Below, piece by piece: positions 1-11,683 of a DNA stretch of 64,000 nt. Location of the stretch: the NCBI GenBank assembly GCA_028622995.1, contig JAJQJQ010000112.1, positions 26,881 through 90,880 of the forward strand, in the 5' to 3' direction. The notes under the pieces are model-generated. The model was not told the DNA's origin, did not search any database, and saw only the letters and a list, made by a program, of their open reading frames with translations. The DNA comes from Panagrolaimus kolymaensis (lineage: Eukaryota; Nematoda; Chromadorea; Rhabditida; Panagrolaimidae). The position numbers and the translations under genes were made by a program. Every line of letters begins with the position of its first letter. The first letter of the stretch is position 1.

Positions 1-416
1 TAAAAACAAATCTGACCTTTTGTAAAAACTTAATTTCTTTTTTTTGATACACTATTAAATGAATAAACACCACATTTCAAGGGTTGGTTTTTATAGACAT
101 TCTTAATAAAAATCGTGTAATCGAAAAAAAAAGTGAAAGAAAACAAACAGCCGGTCTCTTTCGCAATCGCCTCTTTTTTCTTTTCCCTTTTCTTTTTTCA
201 AGGGAAACAAAAAGAAGAGAAAGAAAATTGTGGTGTATTTGTTTTTCAAGCATATATTTGAAATTTGGTAGAAACGGAAAAAATTACTTTAAAGCTAATT
301 TAAAAAAAAAAGAAACGAAAAAAGTATCATAATAAAATCACAAAATCATCTATAAAGTATATGTGTTTCACAAAAAAATCATATTAAATCTTAGAGCATT
401 TTTTTAAATTTAGTAA
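1..416. other. Intergenic, 3' side of receptor A
   Basis: A/T-rich sequence with poly-A and poly-T runs. The only long open frame (84-332, plus) is lysine/phenylalanine-rich low complexity without coding character. I see no gene here. Confidence 0.6.
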
Positions 417-1759
417 CTATGTAACGTTAATATTTGCAACCTCCGGTCCAGCTGGATTTCCATTCGAGTATTTATTTATGTCATTTGGTGTAGTTGCAAA
501 TGAAACAGCCGAAGCTTTGCTCCATTTAATAAGTTTTTTTACTTTTTGTCGATATGGCGTAATTATAGTTATTGCAGCAACTGGATTAACCACGGGAATC
601 CACCCAAAAAAGAATGAAAAGCATAAAGTAATTCGAATATCTTGAACTTTGAGAAAATAGGTAGAAAATAAAACATATACTGGAACATTGGCGATAAGAA
701 ATGGTCCAAGGGCCTAATAATAGCATAGTTTTTTGGACAAAACTCTCAAAGGAAAAAAGCAACTAACTTGAATGATCAAAGTTTTGTGAAGTTGTTTGCT
801 AAGAATTTTTGTGCTGGAAAAACTCGAAACATGGCTTTGAAGTTTTCTGGTAATTTTAATACTAAAATATACAACCAAACTGTAACTGAAGCCAGTACAA
901 ATTCCAAGGGCTCCACCGAGAACAAAAAAAGGCAATTCATCCTAAAAACGGAATAATGCTTTAACAAAGTCTTTTTCAAAGGTAAATGTTTAGGGCGAAA
1001 ATTTTTGAAAAAACCTCACATTATGTGTAGCGATAAATGAAGCTCCATTTGGATATTCATCAAGCCAAAAACTATTATTTAAAGCAGCGGCAGCTTTTTC
1101 ATAATGTTCTGAACCATAGGGATAAACCCACGATAAGAAAGCGAAAAAGAAAATAAAGGTTATAAATAGGATAATATAAGGGAGAATTATTTTTCTTAAA
1201 CGTATTTCCAAATTTCTAAAAAAAGAAAGTTAAAAAAATTTTAAATTAAGAAATAAAGGTCATTGCTTCGCATCCAAGCTTGCGACCTAAAGTACTTGTG
1301 GGCAAATCAATGTAAGTACATATAATCCATTTTAGAACGACAACTTACTTGCAAATAACTAAATAACGTAAATAAAAAGGTATGCACGCGGCATTCATAG
1401 TTAAAATCATTAAAGAACCACAAAACCAAATCAAAATACTTGGAGCATGAAACCATTTTAAAGTGATTCCACTTCCCATAACAAGATATGTTTGGTTTTC
1501 AATATTAAAAGCTTGCTAAAAAAATTTTAAATTTCTTAAAGGTACTATAGAGGAGAAAATAACAAACCGGCTGGGCAATAATAGTAGCGATAGCAGTTAG
1601 CAAATCAATGATGCAATTTGGTAATAAAATAATATTCATTTTTTTAATATTATTTTTATTTACCGTTAAAATTAAATATATTAATAAAATATTTCCACAA
1701 ATTGCGATGGAACACGAAAGAATGTCATTGTATTTCAGGAATTTTAATAATAAAGTCAT
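417..1759 (-). CDS. Srd-like 7TM chemoreceptor (receptor A)
   Basis: Predicted nematode serpentine chemoreceptor of the Srd/Str superfamily, a G-protein-coupled receptor expected in the sensory neuron membrane. Exons on the minus strand: 1759-1568, 1515-1349, 1215-1020, 941-768, 713-417, giving 341 aa with all junctions in frame. The first exon encodes TM1-TM2 and starts MTLLLKFLKYNDI. Exon 3 carries the extracellular motif NNSFWLDEYPNG. Exon 4 ends in the SKQLHKTLIIQ helix before TM6. Exon 5 holds TM6-TM7 with NPVAAITIITPYR, the NP...PYR ending of Srd-type receptors. The start was chosen because every paralog in the window has a 192-nt first exon from this Met. Closest relatives are receptors B and D. 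A conserved block lies about 200 bp upstream. The ligand is unknown; the subfamily name is by pattern, not by alignment. Confidence 0.85.
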
Positions 1760-3254
1760 GCTGTCCCTGAAAGTTTGAGATAAAAGTTAGTTGGGTAGAA
1801 ATTTCGGCGGTCTAAAAAACAAGTTTGGCACAATTTAGCTTAATTCAAACCATTTTTAAGTAAAATATAAAAAAAAGAAATGCGTCTTTATAAAAAAATA
1901 TGCTTGGAATTCCCCTAACAATTTTTATCCAAGTAGCAATTTTTCGCAAATGAGTCTATAATTAGGAAAAAGAACACATAGTGGCTCATTATAAATAGTA
2001 AAAAAAATATGAGACATGAAATTTTTAAAACCACATAAACGCCGTTGGGAATACTAATGTAGTCGAGCAACTGGAGATCAAAAAAAAATTTAAAGAAGAG
2101 AAAAATGAGTCAAATACAGAAAAAAGGCTAGCTATCCAAAAATTTATAATAACAAGTCCATAAAATTTGCAACAACAAAAACGGTAGACGCCTATTAGCA
2201 CTATAAAAAGTTCATACAAAGTTTTACAACGCTAATGCTATAAAAAAAATGTTGAAACAACCATATTTTGAGAAATATGGGTGTAGTTGTAAAATTTTCT
2301 TGAACTCTTTTTTTCTTCTTCTCGCCATTTTTCAAAAACAAATGTGCTTTTTTTTAAACTAACTAAAGAAAATTCATGCAGGTTTATTATTAAATTTTAA
2401 TAAAATTGAGAATTGCGAAACGTTTTGCCTAAAATTTGAGATGCACTTTCTTTAAAAACAGATCTTTGATACTATGGCCTTTTATTTTATTTCGTCTGTC
2501 TGAATTTAAAGCTTTTTAATGTGTAATTTTTTTTTCAATTATAGCCAGATGTTTTTAAATTCAAATTTCTCCATAATTTTCAATTAACAAAATCATTAAA
2601 ACTAAATATCATCATAATCATGGAGACATCTGTCATTTCTTAAATATAACATTAACGCATGCATGTGTGTTTGCCAAAAATAAAAGTAGAAAGGGAATTA
2701 AGATATATAGGATTTTTCCTTTTAAGGCAAATATGATTGATAAAAGATTTAGTTGTCCATTGTTTTTACGCAAAAAAGTGGAAAGTACCATTTAGTGCGC
2801 AAATTTATTTTTTACAAAGTGTGAATAAAAGTGAAAAGAAAAAACCCAATGATTTGAAAATTCTAAAAACAAAGCGGTCAAATTATGTCTTATTATTTTT
2901 TGCAAAAAACCCAACAAGAAAAGTTTGATTTCACCTTTTATTCATTATGGCCAATAATTTACACTCTACTGAAGTTAGTGATATTAATTTCTTTGGAGCT
3001 TTATATAAATATTTTTGCTTTTTTTGAAAACTGTACAGCTTTTAGTAATCGATGAGTATAAAAGTGTCCATCATTTTTATGATTTCTGTAAAAATCAAAT
3101 CAATAAAACAACTATTTGTAAATTTTTATTTATTGTATCGAAATTTGAAGGTTTATTAATAAAAACCAAACCCCACATTCATAAGAAATATTTCAGACAA
3201 TTTTTTTAGAATTATAATTTCATTTGATAATCTATTTCACAAGGGCTCACCTTT
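1760..3254. other. Intergenic: receptor A upstream region
   Basis: The first 250 bp are conserved with the regions upstream of receptors B and D; the rest is A/T-rich. Open frames at 2025-2219, 2737-2928 and 3015-3209 lack recognisable motifs or splice-linked partners. I see no gene. Confidence 0.5.
1853..2000 (-). promoter_or_regulatory. Conserved upstream block with stem-loop
   Basis: Similar sequence occurs upstream of receptor D (11765-11925) and partly B (5160-5230). Its core is an inverted repeat: AATGAGTC at 1949-1956 against GGCTCATT at 1983-1990, enclosing ...CTATAATTAG...AAAAAGAAC. It may be a shared cis-regulatory element or simply duplicated flank not yet decayed. The sequence shows the conservation and the inverted repeat; the function is inferred. 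Confidence 0.4.
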
Positions 3255-3293
3255 TTTGTTAAAAAAATTTGTCAACCTTTTAAAAATGGTGAA
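3255..3293 (+). pseudogene. Tail of a Cys/His-repeat relic
   Basis: GTCAACCTTTTAAAAATGGTG aligns with the end of the better preserved relic at 10138-10161 (GTCAACCTTTCAAAAATGTTG). The roughly 100 bp that follow are also shared between the two loci. It marks co-duplication of this tail with the adjacent receptor. Only a few codons remain. Confidence 0.45.
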
Positions 3294-3480
3294 TACTTTT
3301 TTTTCTTTAACATTTTTCTTTCATCTTTTTTTGTTAATTAAAATAATCAATATTTTAATTTAAACTGTTTCTATAATTAAGAGGCTTTAAAAAACCCAAA
3401 TCTATCATATTTATTTTATTAACTTCGCAGGAAAATAGCAAAATATATTTGTGAATTCCTAAACTTACAGTAATTTTTTT

Positions 3481-4757
3481 TTATGGAACTTTAACATTTG
3501 CAACCTCCAGGTTCGCTGGATTTCTTTTTGAATTTTTATTTATCTCATTTGGGATTGTTGAAAATAAAATAGCAGAGGTTTTACTTAAGCGAATATTTTT
3601 TTTAATTTTTTGTCGGTATGGCGTAATTATAATTATTGCTGCCATAGGATTACGACTGGAATCCAACCAAAAAAGAAAGAAAAGCTTAGAAGAATTCGAA
3701 TATCTTGAACTTTTAAAAAAAATGTTAAAAATAAAACATATGCAGGAACATTGGCGATAAGAAATGGTCCAAGGGCCTAAAATTCATTTTATTATATTAT
3801 TTTGCATTTATGTGAAAATCTTACTTGAATTGTCAAAGCTTTATGTAATTGTTTATTAAGAATTTTAGTACTGGAAAAACTTGAAACATGAGTTTTCAAT
3901 GTTTTTGTAATTTTTATGCTAAAATAAACTACCAATGTGTAACTTAGAGCTGAAGTAATTCCTATAGCTCCACCCATAACAAAAAAAGGCAATTCATCCT
4001 GAAATAAAAAAACCATTTACTTTCATAACTATTTGGAAAGTTCGTTGCAAATTCTCTTACATTATTTGCAGCGATAAATGAAGCTCCATTTGGATATTCA
4101 TCAAGCCAAAAACTATTATTTAAAGCTGCGGCAGATTTTTCATAATGTTCTGAACCATACGGATAAACCCAAGATATAATAATAAAAAAGAAAATAAAGT
4201 TTATGAATAAAATAAAATAAGGCAAAATAATTTTTCTTAAACTTATTTCGATATTTCTAAAAAACGTTGATTTAAAATTTAAAAAAAAATTTATTTGGAG
4301 ACGTCAAACGTCAAGGTTAGTAAGAAATGAATGTTTAACTACTTACTTGCAAACAACTAAATAACGTAAATAAAAAGGTATGCATGCAGCATTCATGGTT
4401 AAAGTTAAAAATAAACCACAAAACCAAAGAATAACACTTGGAGCATGAAACCATTTTATTGTTATTCCACTTCCCATAACAAGATACGTTTGGTTTCCAA
4501 TATTAAAAGCTTGCTAAAATTTTATAAACATCATAAAGATAATAAGAAAAGAGAAATTAACTAACCGGCTGGGCAATAAGAGTTGCAATCGCTGTTAATA
4601 AATCAATGAGACAATTTGGTAATAAAATAATATTCATTTTTTTAATAGTATTTTTATTTACCGTTAAAATTAAATATATTAATAAAATATTTCCACAAAT
4701 TGCTATGGAACATGAAAGAATGTCATTGCATTTAAGGAACTTTAATAATAAAGTCAT
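3481..4757 (-). pseudogene. Srd-like receptor B, one frameshift in last exon
   Basis: Paralog of receptors A and D with the same exon grid: 4757-4566, 4513-4347, 4256-4061, 3998-3825, then 3776 to 3481. The first four exons are open and splice in frame (TM1-TM5, FWLDEYPNG motif, NKQLHKALTIQ). In exon 5 the stretch encoding the TM7 VVNP motif has lost one base. A and D read GTGGTTAATCC where B reads GTCGTAATCC, at about 3651-3653. This puts a stop soon after; the rest (ITPYRQKIKKNIRLSK... to the tail) is open in the shifted frame. The lesion is single and young, so B could also be a sequencing error or a segregating null. An in-frame Met upstream at 4835 would add residues absent from paralogs; I prefer 4757. 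Confidence 0.8.
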
Positions 4758-6244
4758 GTTCTGTTCCTGGAAATATGAAACAAAAGTTAGTAGAATCAAA
4801 TTTAAGAGTACAAAGAAAAAAAATGTTGCAAGCAAATTAGCTTTATTTAAACATTTTTTTAGTATAAAATAAAAAAAGAATTGCGTCTTTTGTTATAACC
4901 TCAATCAGGTACAACAAATATAAAATGTTCTTTATTGGAGCAACTGCTCGGCAAGGATAAATTACATTCAACTGAACAAAGTTAGAAAACAACTATGACA
5001 AAATATGAGAATGTGCGTGATTGAGAATTACCATTCAGCCATCCACGGCACCATTCCATACGGGACCAGAGAACGCGGCACTTTGAATACTTCTGTGTGT
5101 GCAAGGCCACAACACTTTATAAATAAAAAATAAGTTTTGAACTCCATAAACAACAATATTATTGAAACACATTTTTTTTTTGTAAATTAGTCTATAATGA
5201 GAAAAAAGAACGCACGGCGGCTCATTATGCACGTCAAAAACAAGAAATAAAAACGACTGCATTGCTTTCTTTTTTTTCGTTCTCCCAGCATGCGTGTTTT
5301 TTTTTGTGTTTTCATTGCAAAATTGTCATAACTTTGAACGCTGCTTAGCTTGAGTTCATAAGAAAAATTTTAACTTTTTTTTATGGCAGCTATTATTCCC
5401 TTCGTTGCACAATTTTTTTATATTGCGTTTCTACCATGCTTTCAAGAAACTAATGACAATTGAAAAGCTGCCCACAATATTCTTCTCTTCCATATAAAAT
5501 AATATTAAAACTTTTCAATGTTTCAAAATGTTATTAAATAATTTTAAATTTATTAAATTTTGAAGTAATCACTTTTGAAAAATGCAATATTACAAAATTT
5601 CGTTTATTTATATTTCCCATCAAATAAAAATCGGACAAATTGTTATGAATTTTTATTGGAGTAATTACCAAAAAAACATTTTTATTCTGCGGATGTGAGA
5701 TAAAGCGAGCAATTATTTGCTAGGGAAAAAAGAAGTAAGTAAAAAAAGAAGTAAACCTCACTAGAAACCAAACATGTTTTTTGAACTTCCGTAAATATAA
5801 ACCAGAAAAATATAAATTTAATTCAGAAAAACAAAATATCTAAGGAAGTCAATCTTTTTTTTTAAATAATTGAATTGCAAAGTTGCAACGAAATGGAAAG
5901 AATTCAAAGCAGTTATTTATTTTTTGCTGGTGAGACTCTTGGGAATTTTATTATGAATTTATATGGAATAAAAGCAGATACTTTTTTACTTGTTTGGATT
6001 GTTAAAGAAAGAAGCAAATTATAGCCAGAGTTGTCAAAACACTCAGTAAGTGGAGGATAAGTTTCAATTAACTTTTTTTTGAAATAAGTGAGTGAAGTTA
6101 AGTGAAGCTTCACACTAGTGATAAGTGATAAGTGAAACAGAGTGAAACTTTTTCTCTTATTTTTTGTGTTTCACTAATGTCAAGTGAAACGAGAAATAAT
6201 CCCACTTCATTTATTTTTGTTGTTTTGCATTCCTGATTATAGCG
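4758..6244. other. Intergenic between receptor B and a Cys/His relic
   Basis: This holds the receptor-B version of the conserved upstream block (5160-5230, with GGCTCATTA at 5219-5227). It lies about 200 bp farther from the gene than in A or D. The extra sequence in between (about 4900-5150) is somewhat less A/T-rich and unidentified. No gene is seen. Confidence 0.45.
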
Positions 6245-6480
6245 AAAAGGTTTCAAGATGAAAATGGAAAATATTTTATTAAGCTTAACAAAGCTGAACA
6301 TTTTTATGGTTTAAAAATATATGACCCAGAAAAAAAATATTTTCAATTCGAACTGGCCAATTCTTGTTCCAAGATTACGCAAATATAATCCAGATAAATA
6401 TTTCAAAGATATTTCTATACTCAAATCCGATTATAAAATGTTTAAAAAAATTTTATATCGAATCACCAAAACAATAATTG
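6245..6480 (+). pseudogene. Degenerate Cys/His-repeat fragment
   Basis: One frame encodes DENGKYFIKLNKAEHFYG, matching the repeat consensus ENGxxYIxLNxxxHxC of the large gene at 13.4-16.7 kb, but the terminal Cys is gone and a stop follows at about 6386. A second frame carries on with RKYNPDKYFKDISILKSDYK, matching the inter-repeat linker (EYNPEKFQEIKIL). At least one frameshift separates the halves. It is a relic on the strand opposite to the intact gene. Confidence 0.6.
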
Positions 6481-7072
6481 TAGTTTTCGTTTGAGCCAAA
6501 AGAAATATATGTTATGAATATCTTTATATTCATTCTAGAAAGTCTTTAATTCTTTGACAAAATTATTATTTTAAGATTTCAAAAGAGAAACGTATTTATG
6601 TCTGAATAATTAATTGCGTTAATTGCTTTCTCTAATGACTTCTTAATCATTTCTAATTATTCATGCATATGAGTAATTTTTTTATAAAAGTTTCTTCAGG
6701 CATAAAGTATCATTTGTAAAATAAATATTTCAAAACAATATGTATTCGTCAAGTAATAATTTTAAAAACAAAAAAAGGACAGTGGAGATTTGTACATGGA
6801 TTATGAAGGTAAAAAAACAGTATCAGGTCAACAAGTGACGATATTTTGATGGATTTACAAGCATGATAATTTTACCGACAATCTTTTTTAAACTTTGAAA
6901 CTGCATTTGATGTATAAAAAAAGCAAGTTTTCTTCACTCTTTGTTTCATTTATTTTGTACTACAAAAAACAGTGATGAAATAGACTATATTTAAATAGGT
7001 TAATAAAAAAGATACAATATTTAAAAAAATTAGACTTATTTTTTATTTTAATACAAATTTTCAAGTATTTCC
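6481..7072. other. Intergenic, 3' side of receptor C
   Basis: A/T-rich sequence, no open frame with coding character on either strand. Nothing recognised. Confidence 0.5.
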
Positions 7073-8354
7073 CTAACTTTTTATGTTGATCTGACCCACT
7101 ACAGTTGGAACTGACGTCGTCGTTACTTTTTGTTTAATTCCAAAAATGCTTTGTATTCGTTTTCGATATGGTGAAATGATAAATATTGCTGAAAGTGGAT
7201 TCACGACCGGCATCCATCCATAAAAAAATGATAAAAATAGTGAAAGGTTTAGATTTTCATATTTTAAAAACATCATTCCAACCAAAATAATTATGGGGAG
7301 GCATAAAACCAAAAATGGAACTATTGCCTAAAAAAATCGATATTAAATAGTTTGTGTGTCATAATTTAAACATACTTGAACGATTAAATTAATATGCAAT
7401 TGTCTATTTAATTCTGCATTCAAATGTGATTGAGAAAAGTTATTTGCATGTGTTCGAAGAGTTCGAGTAATTTTAATACCAAAATATGCGACTAAACCAT
7501 AATTAATTCCAGCGAAGGTAAAAAGTATACTGTATGTAAGAATAAAGCTTATATCATTCTGAAAAATACGATATATGACGATTGATTTTTAAATTATTGG
7601 TACACTTACAACTTGAGCTGCAGTAAATTTGGGTCCATCTGGATATTCTTCTAACCAAAAATCAGTTAACAAATCTTTTCGATATTTGGGATCATTTTCA
7701 TTGACAATTGGAAAAGCCCAACGAAATAAAAAGAAAAACATAACGCCACTTAATGATAGTAATAAATATAAGAATAGAAAGAGATTTTTAGGCATTGTTT
7801 GGTTACTAAAAAAATATTATATTCCCAAAATATACATATTATGTTTAAGAGCAGAGCTGTCGGTGCACCGAAATTCGGAAATCGAATCGAAAAATCGAAA
7901 ATCGACAGCTCTTTTTAAGAGGGATAACTTACTGACAAACACATCTATAACGAATATAAAAAGTTATGCAACTACCATTCATAGCAGTTAAAAGACAGGA
8001 ACCATAAAACCATAAAGATAAACCCGCTACAGCGTATCCAAAAGCATTCAAAGGACTTCCACAAACAGCATATGCATTAAGACCAATATTAAATATTTGC
8101 TAAAAATTAAAATTATTAATATATTGCAAATATTTTAAATCATGATGTTATATGTATTTTACCGGCATTTCAGCATATGTAGCTAAAGCTAAAAGCATAT
8201 CAATAATACAGCTAGGAATAAGAACAAAACGAATTTGCTTTGTTGCTATTTTATTTACGGTGATTATAAGATAAATGAGTAGAATATTGCCTGACACAGA
8301 AATGGATGGAGCCAGTAAATCATTGTATCGCAAAAGTTGTAAAACAAGGGGCAT
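7073..8354 (-). CDS. Srd-like 7TM chemoreceptor (receptor C)
   Basis: Intact, more diverged member of the left receptor cluster. Minus-strand exons: 8354-8163, 8099-7933, 7805-7610, 7558-7376, 7327-7073, giving 330 aa. TM1-TM2 come from exon 1 (MPLVLQLLRYNDLL...), exon 2 ends in the CITFYIRYRCVCH region after TM3, and exon 3 has the loop motif TDFWLEEYPDGPKF. Exon 4 is 9 nt longer than in A/B/D and ends NRQLHINLIVQ. Exon 5 has NPLSAIFIISPYRKRIQ, the C-terminal PYR signature. Intron 2 contains a 62-bp hAT-like insertion (7852-7913). It lacks the conserved upstream block of A, B and D. Function as a chemoreceptor is inferred from the family. Confidence 0.82.
7852..7913. mobile_element. 62-bp hAT-like miniature element
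   Basis: Terminal inverted repeats CAGAGCTGTCG (left) and CGACAGCTCT (right, plus one mismatched terminal base) are flanked by an exact 8-bp duplication, TTTAAGAG, at 7844-7851 and 7914-7921. An 8-bp target duplication and a CAG-type terminus are typical of hAT transposons. The interior is only about 40 bp of simple GAAATCG-type repeats. It sits in intron 2 of receptor C. Confidence 0.75.
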
Positions 8355-9785
8355 CGCTGCTTCAAAGACAGGGTAGAAGCTGAAGTAAATTATTAAAAGC
8401 TTTTTGGTCTCTAAAAATAAAACTTTGTGGGTTAGTTAAATATTCAGACGTTAAAGAATATAAAGAATTGTGAAATTAAACAATAATCAAAAAGCAAACG
8501 AACAAAACCGTACGCGGAAACAATGTATATAGAATGCCCCCGACAACATTAGATAAAAGTTCTTAACAAAAATTAAAAACTCGGACCTAAAAAAAAATTC
8601 AAGGATATAGCACCATACATCTTAAAAATTAATCTTTTAGATATTTTTTCTATATTCAGGTATAACCTAGATAAAGAGGCTCAAATAACAAATGAAAAAA
8701 AACCTTTTTCATTTTTTTTAACGATTTTGTCAGAGATTTATATAAGAATTAACCCACTCATTTTGTTATATAAACATCCGATTTATTAATCTTCTTTTTT
8801 CTTAAAAAAAATGCAACGTTATAACGCCTTTTTAATTATTCTAATTAAATACTTGTACAAGAGAGTCTTTAATTTTTTATTTTTAATTAAAATTAATACT
8901 AGTTAATTGTTACCACGTCAATCTTTATAATTGACACATCAAGAACATCAATGTTGGGCAATTCTATTCAACACCTCTGCTATCAAGTCTATAATAATAT
9001 TTATTTTATTTTTAAAAAAATCATTGAAGCATTGCACAGTTTTTTACTTTATTCTTTGATAATTATATTTGTTTATTCAAGGGGAATAATTAATATTTCG
9101 TTCAATTTAAATACAAAATATATTACTAAATATTTTTTATTGCAAATTTAAAAACAAAAAGAAATGAGTATATTTTATGCCTTTGTGATTCGACTACAAC
9201 TGAAAAAAAGAGGGCGTTTTCTCTGCTTAATTTAGCAAAAAATGAGATAATTTCAACAACAAAAATTGCAGACTTTTTTAGTTCAAAAGATTTAATTTAA
9301 AAAAAAAGTCTTCTTTTACATTAAAAGCATTTTTTACAAACAAAAATTAAAGTAAAAAAGATTGTGTATTATATATTTTACAACCAATGTCGACTTCATT
9401 TTTTTTAATAATTTGCATTTTTATTCTTTTTTTGAATACGAAAACTTTAAACTTTGCTTTAGTGAAATCTTCACGTAGATCTCTATCTCGAAATAGTTGA
9501 TTAAATTTTTTGCAACTGATTCTAGAGTGGTAAAATTAAAAGAAATTTTTAATTATGGTTTATTTTGAGCTGCATTATCCTGAAATAAATTTGCATAATA
9601 TTTGAAGGTGGTAAAAAGGGTAAAAAACTAATTGATGAAAATCATAATAATCAAAATTTTGTGTTACTCTTCCAATAACAAAATGTTGGAGTTTGGTTTT
9701 ACGTTCCAAAGCCATAAATTCAGCAGAGGTTGTCTAAGTTGATCTCAAACCAGAGATGCCCATGATTTTACTGACTCTCAACATG
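8355..9785. other. Intergenic upstream of receptor C
   Basis: A/T-rich throughout. The frame at 8951-9151 has no motif and no splice partners. No gene seen. Confidence 0.45.
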
Positions 9786-10161
9786 ATAACACTTTTTTCT
9801 GTTGCTGATGGCAATTAAAGAATAAAAAACGCCTCAAAGCTAAGATTTTAATAAAAAGAAACAAAGAAAAATATGTTGAGCTTAATTCCATAAAACATGT
9901 TTGCGCAATTCGAAATTTATTGGAACGTGAAAAACTTATTAATAATCCAAAAATCAAATTTGAAGATGACGATAAAATGACCCAAAATTTTATTATAAAT
10001 TTAAGAAACACAAAACTCTTGATGGATATTTTTGTGAAAGTTGTTTAGAAAAAGGAAAATTTATTGAAGCAAAGATTTTCAATCGAAATAAAATCAACGA
10101 TGAAGAATATTTGTTGCTCAATGAAAACCATCGCTGTCAACCTTTCAAAAATGTTGGATAA
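9786..10161 (+). pseudogene. Cys/His-repeat relic, copy of units 10-11
   Basis: Conceptual reading is close to the end of the intact gene at 13.4 kb: NTFFCC, then LKAKILIKRNKEKYVELN, KHVCAIRNLLEREKLINNPK, DDDKMTQNFIINLR and a C-terminal ...CQPFKNVG. An in-frame stop directly follows the first Cys pair, and further frame changes occur near 9990 and 10045. The copy is on the plus strand while the intact gene is on minus, so the duplication was inverted. Its 3' flank is shared with the flank of receptor B. Confidence 0.75.
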
Positions 10162-10359
10162 TCTTTTTTTATCATTTTAACATTTTTCTTTCATTTTTTT
10201 GTTTATTAAAATAATCAATATTTTTGTGTTTATTTTAAACTGTTTTAGTAATTAAGCGTCTTAATAAAATCTTAAAATCGTTTATTAAATTTTTTAATTT
10301 GTCAAAAATAAAGTTAAAAAAATTTGTGAATTCCTAAATTTAACAGTTTTTTTTTAAAT

Positions 10360-11683
10360 TTATGGAACGTCAACATTTGCGATGTAGTGATTAACTGGAT
10401 CTCCACTTGAATTTTTATTTACCAAATTTGGTGTTGCGGCAAATGAAACAGATGAGGCTTTGCTCCATCGAATAAGTTTTTTCACTTTTTGTCGATATGG
10501 CGTAATTATAGTTATTGCAGCAACTGGATTAACCACGGGAATCCAACCAAAAAAGAATGAAAAGCTTAAAGGAATTCTGATATCCTGAACTTTGAAAAAA
10601 TAAGTCAAAAATAAAACATATGTTGGAACATTAGCAATAAGAAATGGTCCGAGTGCCTAAAAACTTATTTTATGTCTTTATTTAGATTAGTTTCGGGTGG
10701 AAAATCATACTTGAATAGTCAAAGTTTTTTGAAGTTGTTTGTTAAGAATTTTCGTGCTGGAAAAACCCGAAACATGGCTTTGCAGTTTTCTGGTAATTTT
10801 AATACTAAAATATACAACCAAAGTGTAACTGAAACCAGTCGAAATTCCTAGTGCCCCCACGAGTACAAAAAATGGCAATTCATTCTAAATCAAAATAATG
10901 CTTTTATAAAGTCTTTCAACTTAAATTTTCCCGGCGATTTATAAAAAGTTACATAATTTGCAGCAATAAATGAAGCTCCATTTGGATATTCATCCAGCCA
11001 AAAACTATTATTTAAAGCGACTGCAGATTTCTCATAGTGTTCATAATTTGGTGGATAAACCCAAGATAAAATAATGAGAAAGAAAATAAATCCTATAAAT
11101 AGGATAATGTAAGGCAGGATAATTTTTCTTGAACTTATTTGAATATTTCTAAAAAAATGAAAGTTAAAAATTTCTTATATCAAAATAAAGGTCAATGCTT
11201 CACATACAAGCTTAAAGTACAGATAGAGAAATTAACTTAAATACATATAAATTGTTGTGACTCATAACTTACTTGCAAATAACTAAATAACGTAAATAAA
11301 AAGGAATACACGCGGCATTCATAGTTAAAATCAAAAAAGAACCACAAATCCAAATCAAAATACTTGGAGCATGAAACCATTTTAAAGTGATTCCACTTCC
11401 CATAACCAAATACGTTTTGTTTTCAATATTAAAAGCTTGCTAAAATTTTAAAAACTTTATAAAGATAATAAGAAAAGAGAAATTAACTAACAGGTTGAGC
11501 AATAAGAGTTGCAACCGCTGTGAGTAAATCAATGATGCAATTTGGTAATAAAATAATATTCATTTTTTTTATATTATTTTTATTTACCGATAAAATTAAA
11601 TAAATTAATAAAATATTTCCACAAATAGCGATGGAACATGAAAGAATGTCATTGCATTTTAAGAACTTTAATAAAAAAGTCAT
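10360..11683 (-). CDS. Srd-like 7TM chemoreceptor (receptor D)
   Basis: Intact close paralog of receptor A. Minus-strand exons: 11683-11492, 11439-11273, 11148-10953, 10884-10711, 10656-10360, giving 341 aa with every junction in frame. Motifs: MTFLLKFLKCNDILSCS start, NNSFWLDEYPNGASFI extracellular loop, NKQLQKTLTIQ at the end of exon 4, WIPVVNPVAAITIITPYR in TM7. Compared with A, most differences are conservative. The C-terminal tail differs in composition but ends similarly (ANVDVP). The upstream conserved block is at 11765-11925. Chemoreceptor function is from the family. Confidence 0.87.

Noticed and set aside
84..332. 82-aa plus-strand open frame
   Set aside because: Lys/Arg/Phe-rich low-complexity translation of poly-A/poly-T tracts, no motif, no partner exons.
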